From Acinetobacter kookii (GTDB lineage Bacteria; Pseudomonadota; Gammaproteobacteria; Pseudomonadales; Moraxellaceae), in the NCBI RefSeq assembly GCF_900096895.1, contig NZ_FMYO01000001.1, positions 372,001-436,000 on the forward strand: a stretch of 64,000 nucleotides of DNA, in the 5' to 3' direction. Under the pieces are notes generated by a model that saw nothing but the letters and a program-made list of their open reading frames with translations, was not told where the DNA came from and did no database searches. Each line of letters opens with the position of its first letter. The stretch's first letter is position 1. Positions 47,421-57,043 of the stretch are shown here, piece by piece. Both the position numbers and the translations under genes were made by a program.

Positions 47421-47697
47421 CTCCTAGTCTAGCACGATCATCTTTACTGTGCATCAGACTTTTGCAGAAAAGATGTGATTCATTGCCAATTAAATAATTT
47501 TTATACTTTGATTCTATCTCGCGACTTTAAAATCAAATATAAGTTAACCACTCCAGGCACAGGGATCACGTTATTTTGCCTGGATTAACATCAGAAATGC
47601 CCTCTGTTTTGCAATATAACTGGTCACTCTCCATGCTTGTGATGAACCTTCATGTTATATGGGGAACGCTAACCACCACCTCGCGCTCGAAGTCTTT
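47421..47697. other. Intergenic region after the hydrolase gene
   Basis: No gene seen. A stem-loop with arms CCAGGCA (47553-47559) and TGCCTGG (47577-47583), extended by GTTAA/TTAAC outside, is the only structure; it has no T-run. This may be the border of acquired DNA. Confidence 0.4.
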
Positions 47698-48675
47698 TTA
47701 GAGGGAATCAAGAAAACCCAGAAGTAGAGCATTGACCACATCGGGCGCTTCTTGCTGAAGCCAATGACCAGCCTTTGGGATGACTTGAGATATTTGGAGC
47801 TGAGGCACTAAAGACGGCATTGCCTTGATGATGTCTTTCATCCCAGGAATGGCGAGTCCGGTATCTCGCTCACCCACGAGATACATGGCGGACACATTAA
47901 CATGCAAGCCTTGAAAAGCAGCTTCTGATTCCCAGTTTTGGTCTAGGTTGCGGTAGTAATTCAGGCCGCCGCGAAAGCCACTTTGCTCGAATGAGCGCAC
48001 AAATAAGGTAAAATCGTCGGGACCAAGCCAAGCTGGTAGGGTTTGAGGGTCAGGCAGCATGGCGAGCAGTCCGCCAGAGCGAGGAACCATTCCAAACGGA
48101 TTCGGTGTTTTCGGATCATCACGCGGGCCTGCATCCCCTGAAGCGGCAAAGTATATTTTTCGCAGGGTTGCAGCAACATTGGCTTCCAGCTCATGCTCCG
48201 CAAGCCCCGGTGATGCAAAGTAATGTGTGTAGAACCAGGCATCGGAAGTTTGTGGGAAAAGCTTGCTGGGTAGCATGGGTGCACGTCCCATCATAGGCAC
48301 GCCCAGTGCCGTGACCGCACGAAATCGGTCTGGCCGGATAAGTGCTGCTTGCCAAGCTATCATCGCACCCCAGTCCCCTCCAACAATGACGGCTTGCTTC
48401 TCTCCAAGCGCATCCATAAGAGCGACCATGTCACCGATCACTTGCAGCACCGTATACGCGCCGACTGCCTCTGGCCGGTCGCTACCCCCATAACCACGGA
48501 GGTCAGGTGCGACAGTACGGTAGCCTGCAGCGGCTAGTGCGGACAACTGGTTACGCCATACATGGGAAGTTTCTGGAAATCCGTGGCAGAACAGGACCAG
48601 CGGGCCCTGACCTTTTTCTATCAGATTCAAGCGTATGCCATTTGCTTCGACCCGGCGATAAGAAGGTACAGTCAT
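47698..48675 (-). CDS. Alpha/beta hydrolase, epoxide-hydrolase-like
   Basis: 325 residues. Epoxide hydrolase pattern: oxyanion motif FCHGFPETSHVWR (HGxP), nucleophile Asp in VIVGGDWGAMIAW, lid segment with tyrosines YTHYFAS and LNYYRNLDQNW (ring-opening Tyr candidates), acid in YLVGERDTGLA and His in KAGHWLQQEAPDVV. The Asp nucleophile argues for an epoxide hydrolase or haloalkane dehalogenase relative rather than an esterase. Its DNA is visibly GC-richer than its neighbours with different codon choice, so recent transfer is likely. It faces an azlD remnant across 24 bases. Confidence 0.88.
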   Translation of the reverse strand: MTVPSYRRVEANGIRLNLIEKGQGPLVLFCHGFPETSHVWRNQLSALAAAGYRTVAPDLRGYGGSDRPEAVGAYTVLQVIGDMVALMDALGEKQAVIVGGDWGAMIAWQAALIRPDRFRAVTALGVPMMGRAPMLPSKLFPQTSDAWFYTHYFASPGLAEHELEANVAATLRKIYFAASGDAGPRDDPKTPNPFGMVPRSGGLLAMLPDPQTLPAWLGPDDFTLFVRSFEQSGFRGGLNYYRNLDQNWESEAAFQGLHVNVSAMYLVGERDTGLAIPGMKDIIKAMPSLVPQLQISQVIPKAGHWLQQEAPDVVNALLLGFLDSL

Positions 48676-48699
48676 GTTGCTTTCTTTTCAGGTGAACCT

Positions 48700-48966
48700 A
48701 TGCTGTTCTGTAATATCTATCTGACACGTATCCTGCGCTATGTTTGACTCAAAAATAAAACACTCAGCAATAAGCAATCCCAAATTATAGAAGTTGTGCC
48801 CGGCAGCGTGCTGAACTCAGTCATTGCAACATATTTTGTCAAAGACAACCCCGCGAATATGATTGCTATTGTCATTATCCTGCTGGCAGCATCACGTTTT
48901 TCTTTCTCACCTACGCTGGCCATAAGTGTGGCATCCACAGCAGTTTTAAGAATGCTACGGGCATAA
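48700..48966 (+). pseudogene. azlD: azlD-like branched-chain amino acid exporter subunit, degraded
   Basis: One frame from ATG 48700 (AGGTG just upstream) to TAA 48964-48966, broken by an in-frame TGA at 48745-48747. The parts MLFCNIYLTRILRYV, then EVVPGSVLNSVIATYFV and IVIILLAASRFSFSPTLAISVAS with LRMLRA at the end match the layout of AzlD (YLTR...PGCVLISVIAP...LLAATR...GLLR). The first helix is too short and the partner gene azlC is absent; the hydrolase gene occupies the place where it would be expected. Both the family call and the inactivation are read directly from the frame. Confidence 0.7.
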
Positions 48967-48988
48967 AGCGTACCTTTAAATTTTTAAA

Positions 48989-49306
48989 TTAAAGTGAGGT
49001 TTTGTCGGTTGAATGAACCGTTTTTGCCAATAGTCCAATCAATTCGGCATTTTGGGATTCCACCTGACTCAGTTTAGTCGTGGTCTTATCAATTACCTCT
49101 TGCTGAATATGCATTTTCTTCGCCAGGTCCTGCATAATTTCCAGGGTTTTTTTAAGGTTTTCTTCCAGATGAATCACTTTTGTTTCCAATTGTTGATTCA
49201 ATTGAATTTCACCGAGGGCAGCACCTTGATTGGTAAATTGTGCCCAAATCAAAAAAATTACTGCTATGGCTAAAAGGAAAATAAATCCCCAGATAAATAT
49301 CAACAT
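48989..49306 (-). CDS. Small membrane-anchored coiled-coil protein, unknown function
   Basis: 105 residues. N-terminal membrane helix LIFIWGFIFLLAIAVIFLIWAQF, then a long heptad-rich helix (about 35-95) with Leu/Ile spacing: QLETKVIHLEENLKKTLEIMQDLAKKMHIQQEV in parts, ending in Thr/Ser-rich tail. Such proteins often act as envelope scaffolds, but no function is known here. ATG 49306; ribosome binding site weak. Convergent with the azlD remnant. Confidence 0.65.
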   Translation of the reverse strand: MLIFIWGFIFLLAIAVIFLIWAQFTNQGAALGEIQLNQQLETKVIHLEENLKKTLEIMQDLAKKMHIQQEVIDKTTTKLSQVESQNAELIGLLAKTVHSTDKTSL

Positions 49307-49702
49307 AGGTACGCTGCTCGTGTTATTGATTGATGACTGCTCTGTGTCATGAATCGATAGGATTAAATTTCAAAAGCTTATAATTTTCATATAGTAATCG
49401 AAAAATGATTATAAAATTAACCGTGCTTAGATTTATATTTATTATAAGCATCATTATAAGTCGACTTCGGGTCGGCAATTCACTGCCAATGCTAAATCAT
49501 CAAATAAAATGTAACTTCATGGCAGCCTATTCATCCTACTGAAGCCAACACCTTTACTCAAGAATTAATAAACCATTCGAACAAATTGATAATAATTGAG
49601 TTACAGGTCGCATTATTTACCCCCATACGCTATAAAACTTCATGCCTTTCAAAAGCAGCAAGATGGAAAATCCATCTTGCACTCTCTTTTAAACAAGGCC
49701 CA
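49307..49702. other. Intergenic region, nearly featureless
   Basis: About 400 AT-rich bases downstream of the GAPDH-family gene and upstream of the coiled-coil gene. Apart from the hairpin at 49658-49680 I see no gene, repeat or RNA. Confidence 0.5.
49658..49680 (-). terminator. Terminator-like hairpin after the GAPDH-family gene
   Basis: Perfect stem GCAAGATGGA/TCCATCTTGC with a 3-base loop, followed on the minus strand by TGCTTTTG; T-run is weak. Confidence 0.65.
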
Positions 49703-50731
49703 CTATTTATGGGTAAAGGATTCGCAGAGGTCCAGCAAGCGATTCGCATAGCCCCATTCATTGTCATACCAGGCAAAGACTTTGGCCTGATGTCCCACCA
49801 CCATGGTTTGGCTTAAATCCACGATGAGTGAATAAGGCGAATGGTTAAAGTCTGAGGAAACCACCGGTTCATCGGTAACATCCATAATTTCCGCATAATC
49901 CTGACGTGCTGACTTGATCAGGATCTCATTGATTTTATGTGCTGTGACATGCGACTGCGCAACAAAAGTGAGGTCAATGGCAGCTACATTAATGGTCGGC
50001 ACGCGTATGGAATAGCCATCTATACGCTCTGCCATTTTTGGCATCACCCGTTTTAATGCCCCCAGCGCCGAAGATGTGGTTGGAATAATATTGTGTCCCG
50101 AAGCACGGGCACGGCGTAAATCGCGGTGGGCATGATCCAGCACCGACTGATCTGCCGTCACTGCATGAATTTCTGTCATCAATGCCGTATCAATGCCAAA
50201 AGCATCATCAATAATTTTAACCAAAGGCACCAAGGCCTGTGTGGTGCAGGATACACTGGAAATAATCTGGTCTGTGGCTTTGACTTCGTGATGGTTGACC
50301 CCATACACAATGGCCGCATCCACCGTATCAAAAGGCGCAGCACCAATAATGACCCGTTTTGCCCCTGCGTGAATATGCCCTGTGGCTGCTGCACGCGAAC
50401 GGAATAAACCGGTACATTCCAGCACCACATCAATATTTAAATCCTTCCAAGGCAGGCTTTCAGGCTGTTGCTGAGAAAACACCTGTACCTTTAATTGCGC
50501 CAGACCTGCAGAAATGTGCAAAAAAATCTGTTCATCCTGCAAAAGCACTTCAACCTTGCCCTTAAAGCGGCCATGGGTGGTGTCGTATTTAAACAAATGC
50601 ACCAGTGTTTCTACATCTGCAATATCGTTAATGGCCACGATATCAAAATGAAAATCCTTAGGATTTTCAAACCAAGCCCGTAATACATTGCGACCAATTC
50701 GCCCGAAACCATTAATGGCTACTCGTTGCAT
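49703..50731 (-). CDS. gap: Glyceraldehyde-3-phosphate dehydrogenase family protein
   Basis: 342 residues. NAD-binding start VAINGFGRIGRNVLRAW, active-site cysteine in SVSCTTQALVPLVK, His in ITAVTADQ-type segment IHAVTADQSVLDHAH, then RRARASGHNIIPTTSSALGALKRVMPKM and the C-terminal AKVFAWYDNEWGYANRLLDL. The usual active-site SCTTN reads SCTTQ, an Asn to Gln change. It could be GAPDH acting in gluconeogenesis or erythrose-4-phosphate dehydrogenase (Epd); sequence reading does not settle this. AAGGAT site before ATG 50731. Not grouped with pgk or fba. Confidence 0.85.
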   Translation of the reverse strand: MQRVAINGFGRIGRNVLRAWFENPKDFHFDIVAINDIADVETLVHLFKYDTTHGRFKGKVEVLLQDEQIFLHISAGLAQLKVQVFSQQQPESLPWKDLNIDVVLECTGLFRSRAAATGHIHAGAKRVIIGAAPFDTVDAAIVYGVNHHEVKATDQIISSVSCTTQALVPLVKIIDDAFGIDTALMTEIHAVTADQSVLDHAHRDLRRARASGHNIIPTTSSALGALKRVMPKMAERIDGYSIRVPTINVAAIDLTFVAQSHVTAHKINEILIKSARQDYAEIMDVTDEPVVSSDFNHSPYSLIVDLSQTMVVGHQAKVFAWYDNEWGYANRLLDLCESFTHK

Positions 50732-51163
50732 CAGATATCCTTAACTCTTGGGTAGATGTAAACACAGCTCTATGTTAATGGATTTTAATCAGATACCGAT
50801 ACCATTTCTGCTGTTCTATGCATGAAAAATCTCGCTGCAAGGGTTTCATCCTGCTGCTTTTAAGCTTATTTTGCCTCAAAATTTATTCAGAGAAGGCTGC
50901 GGCAAAATATTTACTTCACTTTTCATTTACTTTATATCCTATACCTAAAGCAGAATTCAGCTGATCAATTGAAGGCCAGAAAGCCAAATACCGCTTAAAT
51001 AGAATTGTGATTAATTCACCTTAAAGTGATTGGTGCATGCGGCTTTTTCCGTTATACTTTAGCGTTTTAAAATTTTAAGCCAGTATCTCAAGCCAGCTTT
51101 ATAAAAGTAAGACTTGCTTGACATGCTATTAGCCAAATACAAGATTTATGGAGTGACTTGGTT
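50732..51163. other. Divergent intergenic region before gap and alaS
   Basis: About 430 bases with promoters for both genes. A 48-codon open frame at 50818-50964 (plus strand) has a hydrophobic run but no ribosome binding site; I do not call it a gene. The alaS promoter candidate is listed separately. Confidence 0.5.
51030..51058 (+). promoter_or_regulatory. Candidate sigma-70 promoter of alaS
   Basis: TTGGTG, 17-base spacer, TATACT, about 105 bases before the alaS start, leaving a leader long enough for regulation. Confidence 0.6.
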
Positions 51164-53857
51164 GTGAGTACTCGTTTTATGACATCAGCTGAAATTCGCG
51201 AAGCTTTTTTAAGCTATTTTGAATCGCAAGGGCATACACGTGTCGCGTCGAGTTCTCTGGTTCCTGCCAACGACCCAACATTATTATTCACAAACGCTGG
51301 GATGAACCAGTTTAAAGACTGCTTCCTGGGTCTTGAAAAACGTGATTATGTGCGTGCAGTGTCATCACAAAAATGTGTACGCGCAGGCGGTAAACACAAC
51401 GACCTGGACAACGTCGGTTATACCGCACGTCACCACACATTCTTTGAAATGTTAGGCAACTTCTCTTTTGGTGATTATTTCAAGCGTGATGCAATCAAAT
51501 TTGCCTGGGATTTTTTGACCAATGAGAAATGGTTAGGCTTACCAAAAGACAAACTCTATGCCACTGTTTACCATACCGATGACGAAGCTTTCGACATCTG
51601 GAACAAAGAAATTGGTTTAGATGCATCTCGCATCATCCGTATTGGCGACAACAAAGGCGGTCAATACGCATCGGACAACTTCTGGGCAATGGGTGATACC
51701 GGTCCTTGTGGTCCTTGTTCTGAAATCTTCTTTGACCATGGCGATCATATTTGGGGTGGCCTGCCAGGCACACCTGAAGAAGATGGCGACCGTTTCATCG
51801 AGATCTGGAACAACGTATTCATGCAGTTCAACCGTACTGCGGATGGCGTGCTCCACCCTCTTCCAGCACCATCTGTCGATACTGGCATGGGCTTGGAACG
51901 TATTTCTGCGGTATTGCAACACGTTAACTCAAACTACGAAATTGACCTGTTCCAGCACTTGTTAAAAGCTGCGGCTGAAATCATTGGCCTCGATACCACT
52001 GAAATTGAAGCTGCCGCAAAAGCAGCAAACAAACCTGTTGACTATCCTGCTTCCCTTAAAGTGGTTGCCGACCATGCCCGTTCATGCTGCTTCCTGATTG
52101 CAGATGGCGTAAACCCGTCGAATGAAGGCCGTGGTTATGTGCTGCGTCGCATCATCCGTCGTGCAGTGCGTCACGGTAACAAGTTAGGTGCAACCGGTTC
52201 ATTCTTCCACAAAATGTTGCAACCTTTAATCGAAGCAATGGGTGCCGCATACCCTGAACTTGCGGCTAACCAGGCACGTATCGAAGCACAATTATTGAAA
52301 GAAGAAGAACAATTCGCGAAAACTTTAGAGCAAGGTCTGAAATTGCTTGAAGGCGAATTGGCTCAACTGAAAGGTTCAGTGATTCCAGGCGAAACCGTTT
52401 TCAGACTTTATGATACTTACGGCTTCCCGACTGACTTAACCGCTGACATCGCACGTGAACGCGACCTCACGATTGATGAAGCCGGCTTTGAAGTTGAAAT
52501 GGCAGCACAACGTCAACGTGCACGTGATGCAGGTAAATTCGCCATCGACTACAACAGCATTGTAAAAGTTGAAGGTGAAACCCAGTTCGAAGGTTATAAA
52601 GCCACTCAAGCTCAAGGCCAGATTGTTGCAATCTATAAAGATGGTGAACAGGTTGACGAAGTGGTTGAAGGCGATGAAGCACTGATCGTATTGAACCAGA
52701 CACCTTTCTATGCAGAAAGCGGCGGTCAGATTGGCGATACAGGTATCTTCAAAAACGATACCGGCATCTTCGAAGTTCAGGATACCAAGAAATCTGGTGG
52801 TGCATTCGTACACCAAGGTATCGTGACTATGGGTAGCTTAAAAGCCGCTCAATCTGTTGAAGCAATTGTTAAAGCAGACATCCGTGAAGCAACTGCACGC
52901 AACCACTCTGCAACACACCTGTTGCATGCTGCCCTTCGTCAAGTGTTGGGTTCTCATGTACAGCAAAAAGGTTCACTGGTTGCATCTGACATTTTACGTT
53001 TTGACTTTGCCAATGACCAACCTGTTTCATTCGAACAACTGCAGGAAGTTGAGCGTCTTGTTAACCGTGAAGTGATTGCCAACACCGCCGTTTCTACCGA
53101 GCTTCTCGACATCGAATCTGCCAAAGCAAAAGGTGCAATGATGCTGTTCGGTGAAAAATATGGCGATGAAGTTCGTGTACTTTCCATGGGTTCAATCATT
53201 GAAGATAAAAACTTCTCGATCGAACTGTGTGGCGGTATTCACGTGAAACGTACCGGTGACATCGGTCTGTTTAAAATCACTTCTGAAGGTGGTGTAGCGG
53301 CAGGTGTACGTCGTATCGAAGCGGTAACGGGCACAAAAGCGGTTGAAGTGGTTCAAAAAGCCGACCGTGATATCAACACCATCAACGGTCTGTTAAAAGC
53401 ACAAAAAGAACAAACCATTGAGAAAGTTGAAGCGCTGGCAGATACAGCATCCAGCCTGCAAAAACAGATTGAACAGCTCAACCAGAAATTGGCAAACTTC
53501 CAGGCAGCTGAACTTTTAAGCCAAGTTCAAACTGTGGCTGGTCGTCAAACATTGATTACCACTGTGCAAAACATGGATGCGAAATCGCTTCGCAACCTGC
53601 ACGATGGTGTAAAATCTAAATTAGACAATGCAGTGATTGTACTTGCGGCTGTAGAAGGTGATAAGGTCAGCCTTCTCGCTTCTGTAGCAAAAGACTTTAC
53701 TGCAAACATTAAAGCAGGTGACATCATCAAACACTTGGCAACCGAGCTGGGTGGTAAAGGTGGTGGCAAACCTGACTTGGCACAAGGTGGCGCGCCACTT
53801 AACGAGAAGTTTGCGACAGTGATGGCAGATTTGACTGCTTGGCTTGAAGCAAAATAA
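51164..53857 (+). CDS. alaS: Alanyl-tRNA synthetase
   Basis: Charges tRNA-Ala and clears Ser/Gly mischarging. About 897 residues. Class II core: [53 protein letters not shown]. Editing domain [11 protein letters not shown] and [16 protein letters not shown] (zinc ligands), and C-terminal [14 protein letters not shown] oligomerisation block. Start: GTG 51164 lies 10 bases after GGAG; ATG 51179 is the usual family start but lies too far from that site; TTG 51158 is also possible. Followed by lysC and csrA. Confidence 0.96.
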   Translation: MSTRFMTSAEIREAFLSYFESQGHTRVASSSLVPANDPTLLFTNAGMNQFKDCFLGLEKRDYVRAVSSQKCVRAGGKHNDLDNVGYTARHHTFFEMLGNFSFGDYFKRDAIKFAWDFLTNEKWLGLPKDKLYATVYHTDDEAFDIWNKEIGLDASRIIRIGDNKGGQYASDNFWAMGDTGPCGPCSEIFFDHGDHIWGGLPGTPEEDGDRFIEIWNNVFMQFNRTADGVLHPLPAPSVDTGMGLERISAVLQHVNSNYEIDLFQHLLKAAAEIIGLDTTEIEAAAKAANKPVDYPASLKVVADHARSCCFLIADGVNPSNEGRGYVLRRIIRRAVRHGNKLGATGSFFHKMLQPLIEAMGAAYPELAANQARIEAQLLKEEEQFAKTLEQGLKLLEGELAQLKGSVIPGETVFRLYDTYGFPTDLTADIARERDLTIDEAGFEVEMAAQRQRARDAGKFAIDYNSIVKVEGETQFEGYKATQAQGQIVAIYKDGEQVDEVVEGDEALIVLNQTPFYAESGGQIGDTGIFKNDTGIFEVQDTKKSGGAFVHQGIVTMGSLKAAQSVEAIVKADIREATARNHSATHLLHAALRQVLGSHVQQKGSLVASDILRFDFANDQPVSFEQLQEVERLVNREVIANTAVSTELLDIESAKAKGAMMLFGEKYGDEVRVLSMGSIIEDKNFSIELCGGIHVKRTGDIGLFKITSEGGVAAGVRRIEAVTGTKAVEVVQKADRDINTINGLLKAQKEQTIEKVEALADTASSLQKQIEQLNQKLANFQAAELLSQVQTVAGRQTLITTVQNMDAKSLRNLHDGVKSKLDNAVIVLAAVEGDKVSLLASVAKDFTANIKAGDIIKHLATELGGKGGGKPDLAQGGAPLNEKFATVMADLTAWLEAK

Positions 53858-53877
53858 AACTTCACCTTTTGTGTAAC

Positions 53878-53903
53878 TGACCCTGACCGGAAAATCAGGG
53901 TCA
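53878..53903. repeat. Perfect hairpin between alaS and lysC
   Basis: TGACCCTGA and TCAGGGTCA with an 8-base loop, 20 bases before the lysC start. No T-run, so alaS-lysC readthrough is plausible; it may fold in the lysC leader. Confidence 0.7.
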
Positions 53904-53922
53904 TGGTTTATATGGAACAACT

Positions 53923-55203
53923 ATGGCATTAATCGTTCAAAAATATGGCGGTACCTCTATGGGTACTCCCGAGCGCATTTTAAATGTTGCTCGTCGTGTA
54001 AAGCGCTGGCATGATCACGGCCACAAGGTGGTGGTGGTTGTATCAGCAATGAGTGGCGAAACCAATCGCCTGCTTGCTTTAGCGAAGGCCATTACCGAAA
54101 CCCCTGATCCACGCGAATTAGACCAGATGGTGTCTACGGGTGAACAGGTTACGATTTCTATGTTAGCGATGGCGCTCAACTCAATTGGAGTAGAAGCAAA
54201 ATCACTGACTGGCCGCCAGGTTGGCATTAAAACCGACAGCGCATTCAACAAAGCCCGCATTGAATCTATTGATACTGATGTATTAACTGAAAACCTGGAT
54301 GCAGGCCGCGTACTTGTGGTTGCCGGTTTCCAGGGCTTTGATGAATTGGGTAATACAACAACTTTAGGTCGTGGTGGTTCAGATACCTCTGGCGTGGCAC
54401 TTGCAGCTGCACTTAAAGCAGATGAATGCCAGATTTATACAGACGTAGATGGCGTTTATACCACTGACCCACGCGTTGCACCAAAAGCGAAAAAAGTTGA
54501 TCGTATTTCTTTTGAAGAAATGCTGGAAATGGCATCACTTGGTTCGAAAGTCCTGCAAATCCGTTCAGTTGAATTTGCCGGCAAATACCAAGTGCCTTTA
54601 CGCGTATTATCAAGCTTCGATAACGACGATGATGGCGCATTTGACGAAGACTTCAAAAACAACGTCGGAACTCTTATTACTACTGAATTGGAAGACAACA
54701 TGGAACAGCCAATTATCTCTGGTATCGCGTTTAACCGTGACGAAGCAAAATTGACTATCTTGGGCGTGCCTGATCTGCCTGGCATCGCATCCAAAATCCT
54801 GGCACCAATCGGTGCAGCGAATATTGAAGTCGACATGATCATCCAGAATGTGGAAGAAGACGGCACCACCGACTTCACTTTCACGGTCAACCGTGGCGAG
54901 TTTGCTAAAGCAAAAGCAATTCTGGAGCAAACTGCGAAAGAAATTGGTGCACGTGAAGTTGCGACCCGTTCAGACATCGTTAAAGTATCGATCGTGGGTG
55001 TAGGCATGCGCTCACATGCTGGCGTGGCAAGCAAAATGTTTACTGCTCTAGCTGAAGAAGGCATCAACATCTTAATGATTTCAACTTCAGAAATTAAAAT
55101 TTCAGTGATCATTGAAGAAAATTATTTAGAGCTTGCTGTGCGTACTCTTCACACTGCTTTCGGTTTAGACCGTGAATCTGGTGAATCAAGCGCACGTGCT
55201 TAA
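53923..55203 (+). CDS. lysC: Aspartate kinase
   Basis: First step from aspartate to lysine, threonine and methionine. 426 residues. N-terminal kinase domain with IVQKYGGTSMGTPERI, VVVVSAMSGETNRLL, VAGFQGFDELGNTTTLGRGGSDTSGVALA and YTDVDGVYTTDPR; two C-terminal ACT domains (about 270-420: ILGVPDLPGIASKILAPIG and SIVGVGMRSHAGVASKMF) that bind lysine/threonine for feedback control. The same order alaS-lysC-csrA occurs in Acinetobacter and Pseudomonas relatives. Confidence 0.97.
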   Translation: MALIVQKYGGTSMGTPERILNVARRVKRWHDHGHKVVVVVSAMSGETNRLLALAKAITETPDPRELDQMVSTGEQVTISMLAMALNSIGVEAKSLTGRQVGIKTDSAFNKARIESIDTDVLTENLDAGRVLVVAGFQGFDELGNTTTLGRGGSDTSGVALAAALKADECQIYTDVDGVYTTDPRVAPKAKKVDRISFEEMLEMASLGSKVLQIRSVEFAGKYQVPLRVLSSFDNDDDGAFDEDFKNNVGTLITTELEDNMEQPIISGIAFNRDEAKLTILGVPDLPGIASKILAPIGAANIEVDMIIQNVEEDGTTDFTFTVNRGEFAKAKAILEQTAKEIGAREVATRSDIVKVSIVGVGMRSHAGVASKMFTALAEEGINILMISTSEIKISVIIEENYLELAVRTLHTAFGLDRESGESSARA

Positions 55204-55262
55204 ATATGTAAAGTAACAAATCTGGTCATTGTTGGACAGAATTTGCGAAATACTACAAAAAG

Positions 55263-55300
55263 AACAGAGCCACTATAGTTTTTTTTATAGTGGCTCTGTT
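55263..55300. terminator. Terminator after lysC
   Basis: Perfect 15-bp stem AACAGAGCCACTATA/TATAGTGGCTCTGTT with T-rich loop, 60 bases after the lysC stop. Confidence 0.88.
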
Positions 55301-55451
55301 ATATTTGTAACCGAGGATTTTGAAAATATTAACAGAATTATTTTGTGTCAGCTTTTTGACAGAGCGTTCTGATAATATTTCTATGGTACTAAGGTTGTGT
55401 TTTTAACTTTTAAAATCAATTGCACGTTTAGCGTTTTGCAAGGAGATAAAC

Positions 55452-55715
55452 ATGCTGATTCTAACCCGACGTGTCGGTGAAACATTAATGATTGGGGACC
55501 AAGTCAGTGTCACTGTGCTTGGCGTAAAAGGTAACCAGGTTCGTATTGGCGTAAATGCTCCAAAAGAAGTATCTGTTCATCGTGAAGAAATTTACCAACG
55601 AATTCAACATGAACGCGCTATGCATGAACATCTGCAGCACCTGGATCAGGATTATCAACCTTCTTTTGAAGAAGATAATTTCCCACAAAATATCCAGAAC
55701 GACTTTAATCGTTAA
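55452..55715 (+). CDS. csrA: Carbon storage regulator CsrA
   Basis: Dimeric RNA-binding protein that binds GGA motifs in mRNA leaders. The first 60 residues are canonical: [46 protein letters not shown], with the RNA-contacting Arg 44-type residue in VHREEI. Total 87 residues against about 61 in E. coli: an extra 25-residue tail rich in His, Gln, Asp and Glu. AAGGAG ribosome binding site. Its own promoter must lie in the 150 bases after the lysC terminator. Confidence 0.96.
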   Translation: MLILTRRVGETLMIGDQVSVTVLGVKGNQVRIGVNAPKEVSVHREEIYQRIQHERAMHEHLQHLDQDYQPSFEEDNFPQNIQNDFNR

Positions 55716-55738
55716 ACCGTTAAAGGTTGTTCTAATAT

Positions 55739-55760
55739 AAAGCGGCTATATAGCCGCTTT
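55739..55760. terminator. Bidirectional terminator between csrA and rnhB
   Basis: Stem AAAGCGGCT/AGCCGCTTT with a 4-base loop and T/A flanks. Confidence 0.9.
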
Positions 55761-55775
55761 AAATTTATCTGCTGC

Positions 55776-56357
55776 TTATTTTTTTTCCAGCAAGGCCAAC
55801 GCCTTTTTAACTGGTGCATAACTACGACGATGCTGATCAATAACGCCATGCTCAGCAATTGCCTCAAAATGGGCTTTGGTTGGATAACCCTTATGTTTGG
55901 CAAAACCAAAATGCGGATATTGCTGATCCAGTACCACCATCTCACGGTCACGTGTCACTTTTGCCAAAATACTGGCCGCTGAAATTTCTGCATGCAGTGC
56001 ATCCCCACCGACCACCGCATCACAGCTCATGCTTAAGCCTTGCGGAACTTTATTGCCATCGACCAGCACATGTTCTGGCTGAAGCTGCAAAGCCTCTACA
56101 GCCCGGCGCATAGCCAATAAAGAGGCCTGTAGAATATTGATCTGGTCTATTTCTTCATGGCTGGCTTCAGCAATGGCCCAGGCCAAGGCTTTCTCCTGAA
56201 TTTCTATGAATAATTTTTCACGCTTTTTTTCAGTGAGTTTTTTAGAATCATTTAAACCTTCTATCGGATTATTGGGATCTAAAATAACTGCAGCCGCAAC
56301 CACCGAACCCACCAGAGGGCCACGCCCCGCTTCATCTACACCCGCAATTTTCATCAA
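55776..56357 (-). CDS. rnhB: Ribonuclease HII
   Basis: Removes RNA from RNA-DNA hybrids and misplaced ribonucleotides. 193 residues. Catalytic Asp-Glu in [23 protein letters not shown] (about residues 7-8), third Asp in [11 protein letters not shown], fourth in [14 protein letters not shown]-terminal [14 protein letters not shown] is diagnostic. ATG 56357 or ATG 56354. Confidence 0.96.
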   Translation of the reverse strand: MMKIAGVDEAGRGPLVGSVVAAAVILDPNNPIEGLNDSKKLTEKKREKLFIEIQEKALAWAIAEASHEEIDQINILQASLLAMRRAVEALQLQPEHVLVDGNKVPQGLSMSCDAVVGGDALHAEISAASILAKVTRDREMVVLDQQYPHFGFAKHKGYPTKAHFEAIAEHGVIDQHRRSYAPVKKALALLEKK

Positions 56358-56372
56358 TGCTTTACCTACAAA

Positions 56373-56400
56373 AAAGAGGCTGAATCACATCAGCCTCTTT
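56373..56400. terminator. Terminator between the lipoprotein gene and rnhB
   Basis: Perfect 11-bp stem AAAGAGGCTGA/TCAGCCTCTTT with a 6-base loop. On the minus strand it follows the lipoprotein gene 26 bases after its stop... read in the other direction it precedes it, lying between that gene and the rnhB start region. Confidence 0.75.
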
Positions 56401-56425
56401 AATTTTAACATGAATTAAAGCTGTA

Positions 56426-56812
56426 TTAGTTCATTGCTTCAGCAACACAAGCATTAATGGTTTTAGTCACTGCATTTGAAACAATAGTATTACGTGCAGC
56501 CGGATCAATTGCAGCTGTCGCCAAATCTACTGCCGTTACGTTTTGCGGTGCTTTTTCACTGACACAACCACAAATTTCGGTCTGAATATTTTGCTTTTGA
56601 GTTGCGGTCATTAACTTGGTTGCATTTTGCCATGCCGGAATAGCATTCAACTCGGTGGTACATTTTGCATTAATTGCAATTTTAATTGCAGTCATACCAA
56701 GTTGTTGAGTTGCCGATTGTGTTGTAGGCGCTGTGCCGGTTGTGGTATTCGTTGACACACAAGCAGTTAAAGCCAAAGCAAGAGGTACCAGGACAGCAAT
56801 TATTTTTTTCAC
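56426..56812 (-). CDS. Small lipoprotein with four-cysteine framework
   Basis: 128 residues from GTG 56812 (AAGGA seven bases upstream). Lipoprotein signal MKKIIAVLVPLALALTACVS, lipobox LTAC. Mature part: a Thr-rich linker, then AKCTTELNAIPAW, ICGCVSEKAPQ and a final INACVAEAM, so four cysteines besides the lipidated one. The product of 57677-58036 has the same cysteine pattern. Family unknown; the spacing suggests two disulfides in the periplasm. Confidence 0.75.
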   Translation of the reverse strand: MKKIIAVLVPLALALTACVSTNTTTGTAPTTQSATQQLGMTAIKIAINAKCTTELNAIPAWQNATKLMTATQKQNIQTEICGCVSEKAPQNVTAVDLATAAIDPAARNTIVSNAVTKTINACVAEAMN

Positions 56813-57043
56813 AGTTAATCCTTGAGTCTAAAATCTGTTGAGCATATTTTGCCGAAACTTTCCTCAGGAAGAAATCTATATTTCAATTGAATTTTCCACA
56901 CTCGGATGATCTGCTTAAAAAACCTGCATACACTCAGTGTTGCAAGAAGCACACGCTTCGTTCCATATCCATCATTTTCAAATATGGGCTTTTTGATTAG
57001 CATACCCAGAATTAAGAATGATATATGGATACATGGGTATAAC

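Noticed and set aside
50818..50964. 48-codon open frame with a hydrophobic run before alaS
   Set aside because: No ribosome binding site, no family resemblance, and it lies in a promoter region.
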